Shown: one piece after another, positions 47,880 through 57,340 of the stretch
How the letters are laid out: each line of letters starts with the position of its first letter
Position numbering within the stretch: position 1 is the stretch's first letter
The notes under the pieces: model-generated
The model's input: the letters and a program-made list of their open reading frames with translations, nothing else
What the model was told of the DNA's origin: nothing
Databases searched by the model: none
Source: Pseudomonas lijiangensis
GTDB taxonomy: Bacteria > Pseudomonadota > Gammaproteobacteria > Pseudomonadales > Pseudomonadaceae
Direction of reading: 5' to 3'
NCBI RefSeq assembly: GCF_018968705.1
Contig: NZ_CP076668.1
Location: forward strand, 496,001-560,000
Length of the DNA stretch: 64,000 nucleotides
Program-made: the position numbers and the translations under genes

Positions 47880-48980
47880 ATGTCCCAGAATTTTCTCAAC
47901 CCGGTAACCACCCAGACATGGGCCAATGGCCGCCATCTTGTGCGCGTCGTCAAGGTGATCCAGGAAACCTGGGATGTAAGGACCTTCTGCTTCATGGCAG
48001 ACCAGCCGATCCTGTTCTTCTTCAAGCCCGGTCAGTTCGTCACCCTGGAGCTGGAAATCGATGGCGTGCCGATCATGCGCTCCTACACCATTTCCAGTTC
48101 GCCGTCGGTGCCCTACAGCTTCTCGATTACCGTCAAGCGCGTGCCGGGAGGCAAGGTCTCCAATTACCTGCACGACACGCTGCATGAAGGCCAGGAGCTG
48201 GCAGTGCACGGGCCTGTCGGCTTGTTCAACGCCATCGACTTCCCCAATCCGAAGATCCTGTATCTCAGCGGCGGTGTCGGTATCACGCCGGTCATGTCCA
48301 TGGCCCGCTGGTTCTACGACACCAATGCCAACGTCGACATGGTGTTTGTACACAGCGCCCGCTCGCCCAAGGACATCATCTATCACCGCGAGCTGGAGCA
48401 CATGGCGTCGCGGATCGATAACTTCAGTCTGCATCTGATCTGTGAGAAGCACGGCCTTGGTGAGCCCTGGGCGGGTTATCGCGGTTACCTGAACCAACGG
48501 ATGCTGGAGTTGATGTCGCCGGACTACAAGGACCGCGAGGTGTTCTGTTGCGGGCCGACGCCATACATGGCTGCGGTCAAGCGCATGCTGCAGGAAAGCG
48601 GCTTCAACATGGCGCAGTACCATGAAGAGTCCTTTGGCGCGACGCCACCAGAGGTGCGCGCCGAAGCCGTGGAGCATGCGGAAATCGCTGCGGATGCGCC
48701 GGAAGTCGATTTGGCGGATCTGCATCAGGTGGAATTCACCGACACCGGCAAGAGCATTCGTGTTGCGCCGGGGGAAACCGTCCATGCGGCGGCTTCCAAG
48801 CTGGGCCTGATGATTCCCAAGGCCTGCGGCATGGGCATCTGTGGCACCTGCAAGGTCATGAAGCTCAGTGGCGAAGTGGAGATGGAGCACAACGGCGGTA
48901 TCACCGACGAAGATGTGGAAGAGGGTTACATCCTGTCGTGCTGCAGCGTGCCCAAAGGGGATGTGCGGATCGAATATTGA
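47880..48980 (+). CDS. gbcB: Glycine betaine monooxygenase, reductase subunit GbcB
   Basis: A 366-residue electron donor to GbcA. FAD-binding PIMRSYTISSSPS and NAD-binding LSGGVGITPVMSMARWF lie in the first half, then FCCGPTPYM. The C-terminal plant-type 2Fe-2S domain has C316, C321, C324 (CGMGICGTC) and a last Cys near 353. ATG 47880 (MSQNFLNPVTTQTW) with GGAGAT upstream is chosen; the ORF extends 28 codons further without support. Confidence 0.95.
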   Translation: MSQNFLNPVTTQTWANGRHLVRVVKVIQETWDVRTFCFMADQPILFFFKPGQFVTLELEIDGVPIMRSYTISSSPSVPYSFSITVKRVPGGKVSNYLHDTLHEGQELAVHGPVGLFNAIDFPNPKILYLSGGVGITPVMSMARWFYDTNANVDMVFVHSARSPKDIIYHRELEHMASRIDNFSLHLICEKHGLGEPWAGYRGYLNQRMLELMSPDYKDREVFCCGPTPYMAAVKRMLQESGFNMAQYHEESFGATPPEVRAEAVEHAEIAADAPEVDLADLHQVEFTDTGKSIRVAPGETVHAAASKLGLMIPKACGMGICGTCKVMKLSGEVEMEHNGGITDEDVEEGYILSCCSVPKGDVRIEY

Positions 48981-49015
48981 TCCACAGGGGCGCATGTCAG
49001 GGGCAATGAATCACT

Positions 49016-49106
49016 TTGTGGGAGGCAGCTTGCTGGCGACTTCAGCGTACAAACGCAGAATATCTGCCAGTTTCAGGCCTTTTCGCCAGCAAGCTGCCTC
49101 CCACAA
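49016..49106. repeat. REP pair (REPIN), GGGAGGCAGCTTGCTGGCG type, copy 3
   Basis: Arms as in copies 1 and 2, interior 47 bp, tail CTTGACTGATCGGCATTA. Left flank GGCAATGAATCACTTTG matches copy 2 closely. Confidence 0.85.
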
Positions 49107-49167
49107 GTGATAGACATACCTTGACTGATCGGCATTACATCGAAGGTGCGCCCGGTGCTTTCAGGTT

Positions 49168-49428
49168 TTACTTGTGACTCTGTTTGTAAGTCGCCAGTGC
49201 CGGCAGCAATTGCTGATCGATGGCCTGGCGCACCGCTGGCAGTATGGTCGCACTGCCCGTCAGCAATTGTTCAACCAGACGCCGCAAGGCTGTGGCGCGT
49301 TCTTCGGTCAATCCACATACCGCTTGTGCACAGGCCTGCTCGGCCGTTGAGCCAATTGGCATCTCGAACCCCAGCGCTCTGAGCTGGCTCAGCAAATCCT
49401 CTTGATCAACCAAATCCGCATGCATCAT
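49168..49428 (-). CDS. Small protein of unknown function (86 aa)
   Basis: An 86-residue, mostly helical, cytoplasmic protein (QEDLLSQLRALGFEMPIGST, LTEERATALRRLVEQLLTG, LLPALATYKQSHK). Start 49428 has AAAGGAAC nine bases upstream; the next codon is also ATG. I do not recognise the family. Nearest neighbours are gbcB and the propeller gene, neither of which suggests a role. Confidence 0.6.
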   Translation of the reverse strand: MMHADLVDQEDLLSQLRALGFEMPIGSTAEQACAQAVCGLTEERATALRRLVEQLLTGSATILPAVRQAIDQQLLPALATYKQSHK

Positions 49429-49680
49429 GACGAGTGTTCCTTTGATCGGGTAAGGCCCTGATTCTGGTAGCGCGTCACTGTCGCGGCAAGCCCGCCTGCC
49501 GGGGATGGCTTGATTACCTACGGGCAGGTCGCTTTTTGAACGGCTTGGTCCGGTAAAAAGCCGATCAGTGGTCAGGTTTATGCGCTTTACCTGTTATTTC
49601 TGACAGTACCCAACCCGTTGTTGCGGGTATTCAATAATGCCCTGTTATTCCTGATCCGATATGGAGGACGCGCTTTGGTA

Positions 49681-49827
49681 ATGACTCATTCAATGGAGCA
49701 CATCATTGATCTGTTAACGATTGACGTTTTAAAGGCAGCACCTGTTTTCTCGAATGATGGTCTGAACAGGCCAAGGGATTGGTGGGTTAAATGCAAAGAA
49801 AAATATTCACAGGTACGGCTTTCCTGA
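49681..49827 (+). CDS. Short ORF overlapping the propeller gene (doubtful)
   Basis: A 48-codon ORF (MTHSMEHIIDLLTIDVLKAA…) with GGAGG 12 bases ahead of its ATG (seven ahead of an in-frame TTG at 49675). It overlaps the start of the propeller gene by 37 bases in another frame. It may be a translated leader, the true N-terminus of the propeller after a frameshift, or chance. Confidence 0.35.
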   Translation: MTHSMEHIIDLLTIDVLKAAPVFSNDGLNRPRDWWVKCKEKYSQVRLS

Positions 49828-50759
49828 GCCAAAAGAAAGAATTTCCCTCCCATGTATCGTCTCCCCATGAAGCAAGACTTCTTGCCAGTATTCCTTTGAA
49901 TTTTTCACCCAAGGAAATTGATGTAAGCCCGGATGACACTCTGCTTTTTGTTTCTCACGACGATGGGACCGGGGTCAGTTTTATCGATATCGAGAGCCGT
50001 GAAGTCGTATCCAGTATCAAGAGGGGTTGCGTAGGCGATGTGGCTGTCAGCCCGGATGGACGCAGGCTTTATGTCACAGGACAGAATGAATGCTCAGTGA
50101 TTGATGTCCAGCGCAATGCACTGGTCGCGATCCTCGATTCGGAGGGTGTCGATAAAATTGCGGCCAGCCCGGACGGGAGTTTCATCTGCCTGTCTTTCCG
50201 CTACGCGCCCGGTGGGCTTATCCGTATGGTTGACGCCATTGATTACAATGCCGAAAGTGATTTCGACCTGGGCAAAATGTCGAATGCAGTTCTGGTCATG
50301 GCAATCAGTCCGGACGGCCATTACATCTATGCATCGGAACTTGCCGATGATCCCGACAGTGTTGTCGCGATGATCGATACGCGGGATTACTCGCAAGTGG
50401 ATATTCCGGGCTTCAGAAACCCATGCTCCATGGCAGTCAGTGCGGATGGCAGTCAGCTTTATGTCGGCGGTTTTGATGAAATGTTCGTGACCGATACGGC
50501 CACGCAGAAGATTCTGTATACGCTGGAGTTCGGTTCAAGGGGTTACCCCGTCAATCTCATCGGTGGAACACCGGATGATCGCTATGTGTACGCCATTCAT
50601 TCCTGCAATTTCGATTTGTACAGAATCGATACGATTGAAAGAACAGCCACGCGCATCGACTTCTTTCATTCGGTAGGTGGCGCAGTCTTGAACCGTAAAG
50701 GTGATCGTCTCTATACCACTCACCCAGACAGGAAGTGGATTTCCATTTATGCCTTGTAA
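49791..50759 (+). CDS. YncE-like beta-propeller protein
   Basis: A 322-residue protein with six or seven repeats of about 40 residues carrying VSPDDTLLFVSHDD, VSPDGRRLYVTGQN, ASPDGSFICLSF, ISPDGHYIYASEL, VSADGSQLYVGGF and related blocks, the YVTN-type propeller pattern. No signal peptide is seen in this frame, while known YncE proteins are exported, so the true start may be elsewhere. The ribosome site is weak (AAGGGATTGG). The stretch 49,600-50,760 looks AT-richer than its neighbours, suggesting transfer. Ligand unknown. Confidence 0.75.
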   Translation: MQRKIFTGTAFLSQKKEFPSHVSSPHEARLLASIPLNFSPKEIDVSPDDTLLFVSHDDGTGVSFIDIESREVVSSIKRGCVGDVAVSPDGRRLYVTGQNECSVIDVQRNALVAILDSEGVDKIAASPDGSFICLSFRYAPGGLIRMVDAIDYNAESDFDLGKMSNAVLVMAISPDGHYIYASELADDPDSVVAMIDTRDYSQVDIPGFRNPCSMAVSADGSQLYVGGFDEMFVTDTATQKILYTLEFGSRGYPVNLIGGTPDDRYVYAIHSCNFDLYRIDTIERTATRIDFFHSVGGAVLNRKGDRLYTTHPDRKWISIYAL

Positions 50760-50892
50760 TGCGGGTAATGCCTGATCCTGTTACGTACAACTTGCCGGAA
50801 GGGTGATCAAAGCCGTTCACCCTTCGCCACAGAAAGCACTGTCTTGTTCCCGTCCGAGTTTTGCTAAACTGCGCAGCCTTCCAGGAGCTGCC

Positions 50893-51729
50893 ATGAATTA
50901 CCGTCACGCCTTCCACGCTGGCAACCATGCCGATGTGTTCAAACACCTGACCCTGACTCGCTTGATCGCCCTCATGGCGCGCAAGGAGCAACCTTTCGCC
51001 TATATCGACACCCACGCCGGGCTTGGGCTTTACGACCTCAAGGGCGATCAGGCCACCCGCACCGGTGAATGGCTGGAAGGTATCGGGCGCTTGTGGAATG
51101 CGTCGGACCTGCCTGCGCTGGCAGCCGATTACCTGCAAGTGCTGCACGACATGAACCCCGATGGCGAACTGCGTTACTACCCGGGCTCGCCGGAGCTGGC
51201 TCGTCGCCTGACCCGTGAACGCGAGCGCGTGCTGCTCAACGAGAAACACCCCGAAGACGGGCGGTTGCTCAAGGAAAACATGAAGGGTGACCGCCGGGTT
51301 GCCGTGCATCTGGGGGAAGGCTGGCATGTACCACGGGCCTTGCTGCCGGTTGCCGAGAAGCGCGCCGTGATGCTGATCGACCCGCCTTTCGAGCAGCTCG
51401 ATGAAATGAAGCGCTGTGCCGTCGCACTCAAGGAAGCCATCGGCCGCATGCGCCAGACCGTCGCCGCGATCTGGTATCCGGTCAAGGACCAGCGTCAGCT
51501 CAAGCGCTTCTACCAGGACCTGGCCGAAACCGGCGCGCCCAAGTTGTTGCGCGTCGAGCTTCACGTTCATCCATTGGACACCCCGGCAAGCCTCAACGGC
51601 TCCGGCCTCGCCATCGCCAACCCGCCTTGGGGGCTGGAAGAAGAGCTGCGCGAATTGATGCCTTATCTGGCCGAGAAACTGGGACAGACCCGGGGTGGCT
51701 GGACGATGGATTGGTTGATAGCAGAATAG
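50893..51729 (+). CDS. rlmJ: 23S rRNA (adenine2030-N6)-methyltransferase RlmJ
   Basis: A 278-residue SAM-dependent methyltransferase acting on 23S rRNA. The N-terminus MNYRHAFHAGNHADVFKH is the family signature, followed by IDTHAGLGLYDL (motif I region) and LIDPPFEQLDE, the catalytic DPP motif. PWGLEEELRELMPYL is near the end. ATG 50893 with CCAGGAG upstream is the family start; a longer ORF is rejected. Confidence 0.93.
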   Translation: MNYRHAFHAGNHADVFKHLTLTRLIALMARKEQPFAYIDTHAGLGLYDLKGDQATRTGEWLEGIGRLWNASDLPALAADYLQVLHDMNPDGELRYYPGSPELARRLTRERERVLLNEKHPEDGRLLKENMKGDRRVAVHLGEGWHVPRALLPVAEKRAVMLIDPPFEQLDEMKRCAVALKEAIGRMRQTVAAIWYPVKDQRQLKRFYQDLAETGAPKLLRVELHVHPLDTPASLNGSGLAIANPPWGLEEELRELMPYLAEKLGQTRGGWTMDWLIAE

Positions 51730-51732
51730 GGG

Positions 51733-51823
51733 GAGCTGCAAGCTGTAAGCCGCAAGCTTCAAGCGGGTTTTTCGCGAATGAATTCGCTCCTACATGGCCC
51801 GTAGGAGCGAATTTATTCGCGAA
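51733..51823. repeat. AGCTGCAAGC-type arm followed by a REP pair
   Basis: 51733-51764 is a single arm of the AGCTGCAAGC family. REP arms follow at 51771-51793 (TTCGCGAATGAATTCGCTCC…) and 51801-51823 with a 7-base loop; it lies between the convergent rlmJ and msrA and could end both transcripts. Confidence 0.78.
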
Positions 51824-51826
51824 GCT

Positions 51827-52474
51827 TCAGGCCGGCAAACAAACCCCTGTCCCACCCAGCCCGCAATAACCCTGCGGGTTTTTTGCCAGGTATTGTTGGT
51901 GGTACGCCTCGGCGTAGTAGAAGGTCGGTGCCTGATCGATCTCGGTCGTGATCTCGCCCAGTCCGGCTTTGCTCAGCTCGGCCTGGAAGGCCTTTTCGCT
52001 GGCTTTGGCGGCTTCGAGCTGTTCTGGTGTGGTGCAGTAGATCACCGAGCGGTACTGGGTGCCGATGTCGTTACCCTGGCGCATGCCCTGGGTCGGGTTG
52101 TGCGCTTCCCAGAAGATCTTGAGCAGCGATTCGTAGCTGATCTCTTCTGGTTCATACACTACCAGCACCACCTCGCTGTGGCCGGTCAGGCCCGAGCAGA
52201 CTTCTTCATAGGTCGGGTTGGGTGTCAGGCCGCCTGCATAGCCCACGGCGGTGCTGACCACACCCGGTTGTTGCCACAGACGTCGTTCTGCGCCCCAGAA
52301 GCAGCCCATGCCGAAGATGGCGAATTCGACCGTGCCCGAGAACGGACCCAGCAACGGGTTGCCGTTGACGAAGTGCTGTTCAGGAACGGCGATAGGTGTT
52401 TCACGGCCCGGCAGTGCTTGCTGGGCGGTAGGGAGTACATTTTTGTTCACTAGAATTTCCGAGCGAAGAGTCAT
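51827..52474 (-). CDS. msrA: Peptide methionine sulfoxide reductase MsrA
   Basis: A 215-residue repair enzyme reducing methionine-S-sulfoxide. Catalytic Cys58 is in [13 protein letters not shown]; further blocks are [32 protein letters not shown] and the C-terminal [13 protein letters not shown] with resolving cysteines. The long N-terminal lead ([15 protein letters not shown]) is usual in Pseudomonas MsrA. It lies upstream of dipA on the same strand with a 90-bp gap. Confidence 0.96.
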   Translation of the reverse strand: MTLRSEILVNKNVLPTAQQALPGRETPIAVPEQHFVNGNPLLGPFSGTVEFAIFGMGCFWGAERRLWQQPGVVSTAVGYAGGLTPNPTYEEVCSGLTGHSEVVLVVYEPEEISYESLLKIFWEAHNPTQGMRQGNDIGTQYRSVIYCTTPEQLEAAKASEKAFQAELSKAGLGEITTEIDQAPTFYYAEAYHQQYLAKNPQGYCGLGGTGVCLPA

Positions 52475-52563
52475 GAACCATATCCTCTCGATAAGTGAAA
52501 ACAGATTAGAGGGATAAACAGTCCGACAGTGTGCCCGAGAGTCCGGTGTACAGGGAAGAGGGG

Positions 52564-55257
52564 TCAGGCCGACGGTCTGCGCGTGTAGCGTTTCAGTTTC
52601 TCGATGAGTTCTTCGCCGGGAATCGGCTTGTCGAACAGGTAACCCTGCCCCACGTCGCAGCGATGGCGGCGCAGGAATTTCAGTTGGGCCGCGGTTTCAA
52701 TGCCTTCAGCCACGACCTTCAGCTTGAGGTTATGGGCCATGGCGATCACCGCCGAGGTGATTTCCATGTCGTCCTCGTCGTCCGGAATGTCCCGGATGAA
52801 GCTGCGGTCGATCTTGATCACATCGATGGGGAATTTCTTCAGGTAACTGAAGGATGAGTAGCCGGTTCCGAAGTCATCCATGGCCAGCGACAGGCCGAGT
52901 TTTTTCAGCGAGTCGAGTTGCTGGCGAGTGTCTTCGGTGGCTTCCAGCAGCAGGCCTTCGGTCAGTTCCAGTTCCAGCAGGGATGCATCCAGCGCTTCCT
53001 CTTCGAGAATCGAGGCGATGGACGACACCAGATCCGGGTCCGAGAACTGCTTGGGCGAAACGTTGATCGCCACCTGCAGATTGCCGAAACCGGCTTCTGT
53101 CAGCGCCTTGCTCATGCGGCAGGACTGGCGGGCGACCCATTTGCCGATGGGGATGATCAGGCCGGTTTCTTCGGCAACGCTGATGAACTGATCCGGTCGG
53201 ATCATGCCCTTTTCCGGATGGTTCCAGCGCAGCAGGGCTTCCATACCCAGCAAACGGCCGCTGCGCAGGCACAGCTTGGGCTGGTAGAAGACTTCGAGTT
53301 CATTCTGGGTCAGGGCGCGACGCAGGTTGTTTTCAACGAACAGCTTGTAACTGGCTTCGGCATTGAGCGCTTCGGTAAACACCTGGACCTGATGCTTGCC
53401 GTTGGCCTTGGCCTTGTGCAGTGCCAGACCAGCGTTTTTCATCAGGGTCTGCGGGTCGCGGCCATGCAGCGGAGCGCAGGCCAGGCCCACGGAGCCGGTG
53501 ACACTGATCAACTGGTTGTCGACGAACATTGGCTTGTCGAGTGTCGCCAGCACCTGGCTGGCAACGTTCTGCCCGGCTTCAAGCCCGCTGTGATCGAGCA
53601 GCACGGCAAATTCGTTACTGGCAAAGCGCGCCAGAATGTCGGACGGGCTCAGGGTATTGCGCAGGCGCCGGGCCAGGCTGATCAGCAGCTTGTCGCCGGT
53701 CTGATGGCCCAGGCTGTCGTTGATGCGCTTGAAGTTGTCGATATCCACCAGCAACAGGCTCATGGGCGTGTCGCTGTCCCGTGCGAAGCGCTCGTCCAGG
53801 TTTCGGATGAAGGCTGGCCGGTTGCCCAGACTGGTCAGGTTGTCGGTGTAAGCCAGGCGCTCGATGCGCTGCTGCGCCAGCTTGCTCTGGGTGATGTCTT
53901 CGTAAATGCCGATGTAATGGGTCAGCTCGCGATTGTCGCCATAGACCTTGGAAATCGACAGCTGGCCCCAGTAGGGTTCCAGGTTCTTGCGTCGGCTCTT
54001 GAATTCACCTTGCCAGCTGTTGCTCTTGTTCAGACTGGAATTGGCATCGAGCAGCAAGGCATTGAGGTTTTCCAGGGCCGGCAATTCCGACAGCTTGTGA
54101 CCGTGGACTTCTTCGGAGGTGTATTGCGTGATGGCCGTGAAGCTCGGGTTGACGTACTCGACCATACCCTCGCAGTTGACCAGCAGGAAAGCGTTGGCGC
54201 TTTGCTCGACGGCACGCTGGAACAGGTACAGCGCGTTGGTGGCGGCACGTCGGCTGTGGTTGTTGATGACCTGCGCGAACTGGTCGGCCAATTCACCGGC
54301 AAATGTTATTTCGTCAGGCTGCCACTCACGCTCCGAGCCGGTCTGCTCCAGGCACAGCACACCGACCACTTGGCCATCGATGCGGATACTGGCGTCCAGA
54401 ATGGCATTCACGCCCCTTGGCAGCAGGGTGTCTGCTATCTCGCGGGTGCGCGGATCGTTCTGCACGTTGCTGACATCGATTGCCCGGCTGTTGTGCAGCG
54501 CATCGAGGTAATTGGGGTACTGGCTGATATCCAGCGGCTTGCGCACCTGATAGTCGCAGCTTTGCCGGTGATAGTCGGCAATCGACTCCAGGCGCTGCTC
54601 GTGCAGGCTCCAGATGCCGACCCGGTCGACATCGTAGATATCGCAGGCACTCTTGGTGATCAGTTCGGCGGCTTCCAGCACCGAGTTGGCGGTGGTGTAG
54701 CGATGGCGTGTCAGGCGCAGGATCAGCTCTTGCTGGGCGCGTACCCGCTCCAGGTGGGCGAGCTGATCACGTTGCGCACGCTGGTTGAGCTCCAGGGCGA
54801 TCTGCAGGCGCGAGTTCTGGGTTTCCAGGTCCGGGCCGAAAGTCTGCTCTTCTTCTGCAAACAGTCCATCGACAACGAGAAAGTAGCCGCGCAGCAAATG
54901 ACGATTGTGCTGTTTGTAGGCCTCACCGATTTCCAGAAGACCCAGCGGGCCTTTGGGGGTGTGCAGGGTATAGCGGACCAGATAGAAAGGAGTGGATGCC
55001 AGTTGCAACTGGATCTCGTCATGCAGCTTGTAGCGCGCCTCCGGCTCCATCAGGCTGGCGTAGGGCGAACCAATCAGGGCGCAGAGTTCCACGGCAGGCA
55101 GGCCGAACTGTTTTTCGCAGTTAGGATCGAGAAACAGCAGCGCCCAATTGGCTTCATTAAGCCGCTCGAAACGCAGCATGCCCAGGCGCGAGGGCACCGG
55201 CAATTGCGTTACTACCTCGGCTGCCGTTCTGCCGGCAGCATCGGTTTGGCTTTTCAT
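52564..55257 (-). CDS. dipA: Cyclic-di-GMP phosphodiesterase DipA (GAF-PAS-GGDEF-EAL)
   Basis: An 897-residue cytoplasmic signalling protein. An N-terminal PAS-like part is followed by a GAF domain (about 180-330: [19 protein letters not shown]), a PAS domain ([20 protein letters not shown]), a GGDEF domain with degenerate ASNEF (546-550), and an EAL domain with intact EALLRW (673-678), [20 protein letters not shown] and [18 protein letters not shown]. It should hydrolyse cyclic-di-GMP and not make it. Length and the ASNEF sequence match P. aeruginosa DipA, needed for biofilm dispersal. ATG 55257 is chosen; a TTG two codons upstream is possible. Confidence 0.93.
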   Translation of the reverse strand: MKSQTDAAGRTAAEVVTQLPVPSRLGMLRFERLNEANWALLFLDPNCEKQFGLPAVELCALIGSPYASLMEPEARYKLHDEIQLQLASTPFYLVRYTLHTPKGPLGLLEIGEAYKQHNRHLLRGYFLVVDGLFAEEEQTFGPDLETQNSRLQIALELNQRAQRDQLAHLERVRAQQELILRLTRHRYTTANSVLEAAELITKSACDIYDVDRVGIWSLHEQRLESIADYHRQSCDYQVRKPLDISQYPNYLDALHNSRAIDVSNVQNDPRTREIADTLLPRGVNAILDASIRIDGQVVGVLCLEQTGSEREWQPDEITFAGELADQFAQVINNHSRRAATNALYLFQRAVEQSANAFLLVNCEGMVEYVNPSFTAITQYTSEEVHGHKLSELPALENLNALLLDANSSLNKSNSWQGEFKSRRKNLEPYWGQLSISKVYGDNRELTHYIGIYEDITQSKLAQQRIERLAYTDNLTSLGNRPAFIRNLDERFARDSDTPMSLLLVDIDNFKRINDSLGHQTGDKLLISLARRLRNTLSPSDILARFASNEFAVLLDHSGLEAGQNVASQVLATLDKPMFVDNQLISVTGSVGLACAPLHGRDPQTLMKNAGLALHKAKANGKHQVQVFTEALNAEASYKLFVENNLRRALTQNELEVFYQPKLCLRSGRLLGMEALLRWNHPEKGMIRPDQFISVAEETGLIIPIGKWVARQSCRMSKALTEAGFGNLQVAINVSPKQFSDPDLVSSIASILEEEALDASLLELELTEGLLLEATEDTRQQLDSLKKLGLSLAMDDFGTGYSSFSYLKKFPIDVIKIDRSFIRDIPDDEDDMEITSAVIAMAHNLKLKVVAEGIETAAQLKFLRRHRCDVGQGYLFDKPIPGEELIEKLKRYTRRPSA

Positions 55258-55470
55258 GAACAAACTCGCTTCCGGAATTCTGATCGCGGTAGGGCATTGG
55301 CCCGGATTACTTTCGCGTATGGCAAGGTTGCATCATGCAGCTCGGGCTTACAAGAGAGGGCGGTGGCTTAGTGCTATAAAAGTGTCAGCCGGTTGACCTG
55401 GCTCGACAATACACCAGATGAGCGCAGAAAGCAGAGGTCTTGCCGAGCTATATAACCGGGACAGGCAGAC
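55258..55470. other. Gap between dipA and the aceF terminator
   Basis: About 210 bp without a supported gene. It should contain the dipA promoter. Nothing else stands out. Confidence 0.5.
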
Positions 55471-55496
55471 AAAAAAAGCCCCGCTTGAAGGCGGGG
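55471..55496 (-). terminator. Rho-independent terminator of aceEF
   Basis: On the reverse strand a CCCCGC/GCGGGG stem with 6-base loop is followed by CTTTTTTT. It lies about 70 bp after the aceF stop. A second hairpin AGGCCCGCC/GGCGGGCCT (55534-55555) lies between. Confidence 0.88.
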
Positions 55497-55563
55497 TTGA
55501 GGTTCGAGCGTGGCAGCTCGCAAATACACGGCAAGGCCCGCCATGTGGCGGGCCTGCCCGGGC

Positions 55564-57189
55564 TTACAGCAGGATTGTGCGGATATCCGCCAGCAATTCG
55601 CTCAAGCGCTTGGTGAAGCGGGCAGCAGCTGCGCCGTTGATCACGCGGTGATCGTAGGACAGCGACAGAGGCAGCATTAGTTTCGGCTGGAAGGCTTTGC
55701 CGTCCCAGACTGGCTGGATGGTTGCCTTGGAGACACCCAGAATCGCAACTTCCGGTGCATTGACGATCGGCGTGAAGCCGGTGCCGCCAATGTGGCCGAG
55801 GCTGGAGATCGTGAAGCATGCGCCTTGCATGTCGTTCGCGGTCAGCTTCTTGTTGCGGGCCTTTTCAGCCAGTTCGGCTGCTTCGGCTGCCAGTTGCAGC
55901 AGGTTTTTCTGGTCGACGTTGCGGATCACAGGGACCAGCAGGCCGTCCGGGGTGTCCACGGCGAAGCCGATGTGCACGTATTTCTTGCGGATGACCGCTT
56001 TGCCGCTTGGTGCCAGCGAAGCGTTGAAGTCCGGAAGCTCCTTGAGCAGGTGCGCGATGGACTTGAGCAGCAGTGGCAGGATGGTCAGCTTGACGCCAGC
56101 CTTTTCGGCAACGGCTTTCTGCGCAACACGGAAAACTTCCAGGTCGGTGATGTCGGCCTGATCAAATTGCGTGACGTGCGGAATGTTCAGCCAGCTGCGA
56201 TGCAGACCGCTCGCGCCCAGTTGCATCAGGCGGGTCATCGGTACTTCTTCGATTTCGCCGAAACGGCTGAAATCGACTTCAGGAATCGGCTGGATGCCCG
56301 CGCCGCCGCTTGCGCCGCCCGCAGGTGCTTCCTTGGCCTTCTGCATCATGGCCTTGACGTAAACCTGTACGTCTTCTTTCAGCACACGGCCGTGCGGGCC
56401 GGTTGCGCTGACGGCGCTCAGCTCGACGCCGAACTCGCGAGCCAGCTGGCGAACAGCCGGGCCTGCGTGAACCTTGGCACCGCTTTGAGCGGGGGCTGGT
56501 GCTGGAGCGGCTTCTGCCTTGGCGGCAGGTGCGGCAGCCGGAGCAGCTTCGGCCTTGGCCGGGGCCGCTGCCGGAGCGCTGGCAGCCGGAGCCGGTGCAG
56601 CAGCAGGAGCAGCGCCTGCGATTTTCAGTTTCAGGATCAGGTCGCCGGTACCGACTTCCTGTTCCAGCTTGACTTCAACGCTCTCGACCACGCCTGCGGC
56701 AGGAGATGGAATCTCCATGCTGGCCTTGTCGGATTCCAGGGTGATCAGCGATTGATCGGCCTGGATGCTGTCGCCTGGCTTGACCAGGACTTCGATGATC
56801 TTGGCCTTGCCCGACGAGCCGATATCAGGAACGTGGATGTCCTGAACGGTGGCGCTGGCAGCAGGAGCCGGTGCAGCAGCAGGTGCTTCGGCCGGTTCCT
56901 CGGCAGCGGCTGGAGCCGGAGCAGGTTCGGCAGCAGCGGCCGGAGCAGCCGCTTCGCCTTCGACTTCCAGCTCGAACAGCTCGTCGCCTTCTTTCAGGCG
57001 GTCGCCCAGCTTGACCTTCATGGCCTTGATGACGCCGGCCTTGGGAGCAGGGATTTCCATGCTTGCCTTGTCGGACTCAAGGGTCAGGATGCTCTGGTCG
57101 GCTTCAATGCGATCACCGACCTTGACCAGCAACTCAATGACTTCACCTTCACCGTTGCCGATGTCGGGTACGCGAATTAACTCACTCAC
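55564..57189 (-). CDS. aceF: Pyruvate dehydrogenase complex E2, dihydrolipoyl acetyltransferase
   Basis: A 541-residue core subunit. Two lipoyl domains carry the modified lysines K41 and K155, each in LESDKASMEIP. Ala/Pro-rich linkers join them to the E1/E3-binding domain (GPAVRQLAREFGVELSAV) and the catalytic domain ending YDHRVINGAAAARF. GTG 57189 (VSELIRVPDIG) is chosen because AAGGAG lies upstream and the family starts there; the ORF runs 18 codons longer. Confidence 0.95.
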   Translation of the reverse strand: MSELIRVPDIGNGEGEVIELLVKVGDRIEADQSILTLESDKASMEIPAPKAGVIKAMKVKLGDRLKEGDELFELEVEGEAAAPAAAAEPAPAPAAAEEPAEAPAAAPAPAASATVQDIHVPDIGSSGKAKIIEVLVKPGDSIQADQSLITLESDKASMEIPSPAAGVVESVEVKLEQEVGTGDLILKLKIAGAAPAAAPAPAASAPAAAPAKAEAAPAAAPAAKAEAAPAPAPAQSGAKVHAGPAVRQLAREFGVELSAVSATGPHGRVLKEDVQVYVKAMMQKAKEAPAGGASGGAGIQPIPEVDFSRFGEIEEVPMTRLMQLGASGLHRSWLNIPHVTQFDQADITDLEVFRVAQKAVAEKAGVKLTILPLLLKSIAHLLKELPDFNASLAPSGKAVIRKKYVHIGFAVDTPDGLLVPVIRNVDQKNLLQLAAEAAELAEKARNKKLTANDMQGACFTISSLGHIGGTGFTPIVNAPEVAILGVSKATIQPVWDGKAFQPKLMLPLSLSYDHRVINGAAAARFTKRLSELLADIRTILL

Positions 57190-57244
57190 AATGTTTCTCC
57201 TTCGCAGAACCTGTTCATTCGATTGCGCCGTATCCAGTTGCAAC

Positions 57245-57299
57245 GAAACAGCCTTGGATGCTCATTTACGGGTGTAAATTCCGCATCCTCGGCTGTTTC
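57245..57299 (-). other. Stem-loop in the aceE-aceF gap
   Basis: GAAACAGCCTTGGATGC (57245-57261) faces GCATCCTCGGCTGTTTC (57283-57299), pairing at 15 of 17 positions around a 21-base loop. It lies within the aceE-aceF transcript and may mark RNA processing or tune the E1:E2 ratio. Confidence 0.55.
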
Positions 57300-57340
57300 A
57301 CGCCTTTGAATGGCGCAGTTACCGATTTTGAAGCAGGTTC

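Noticed and set aside
52918..55371. 817-codon forward open frame opposite dipA
   Set aside because: Antisense shadow of dipA with Gln/Val/Leu-rich low-information sequence.
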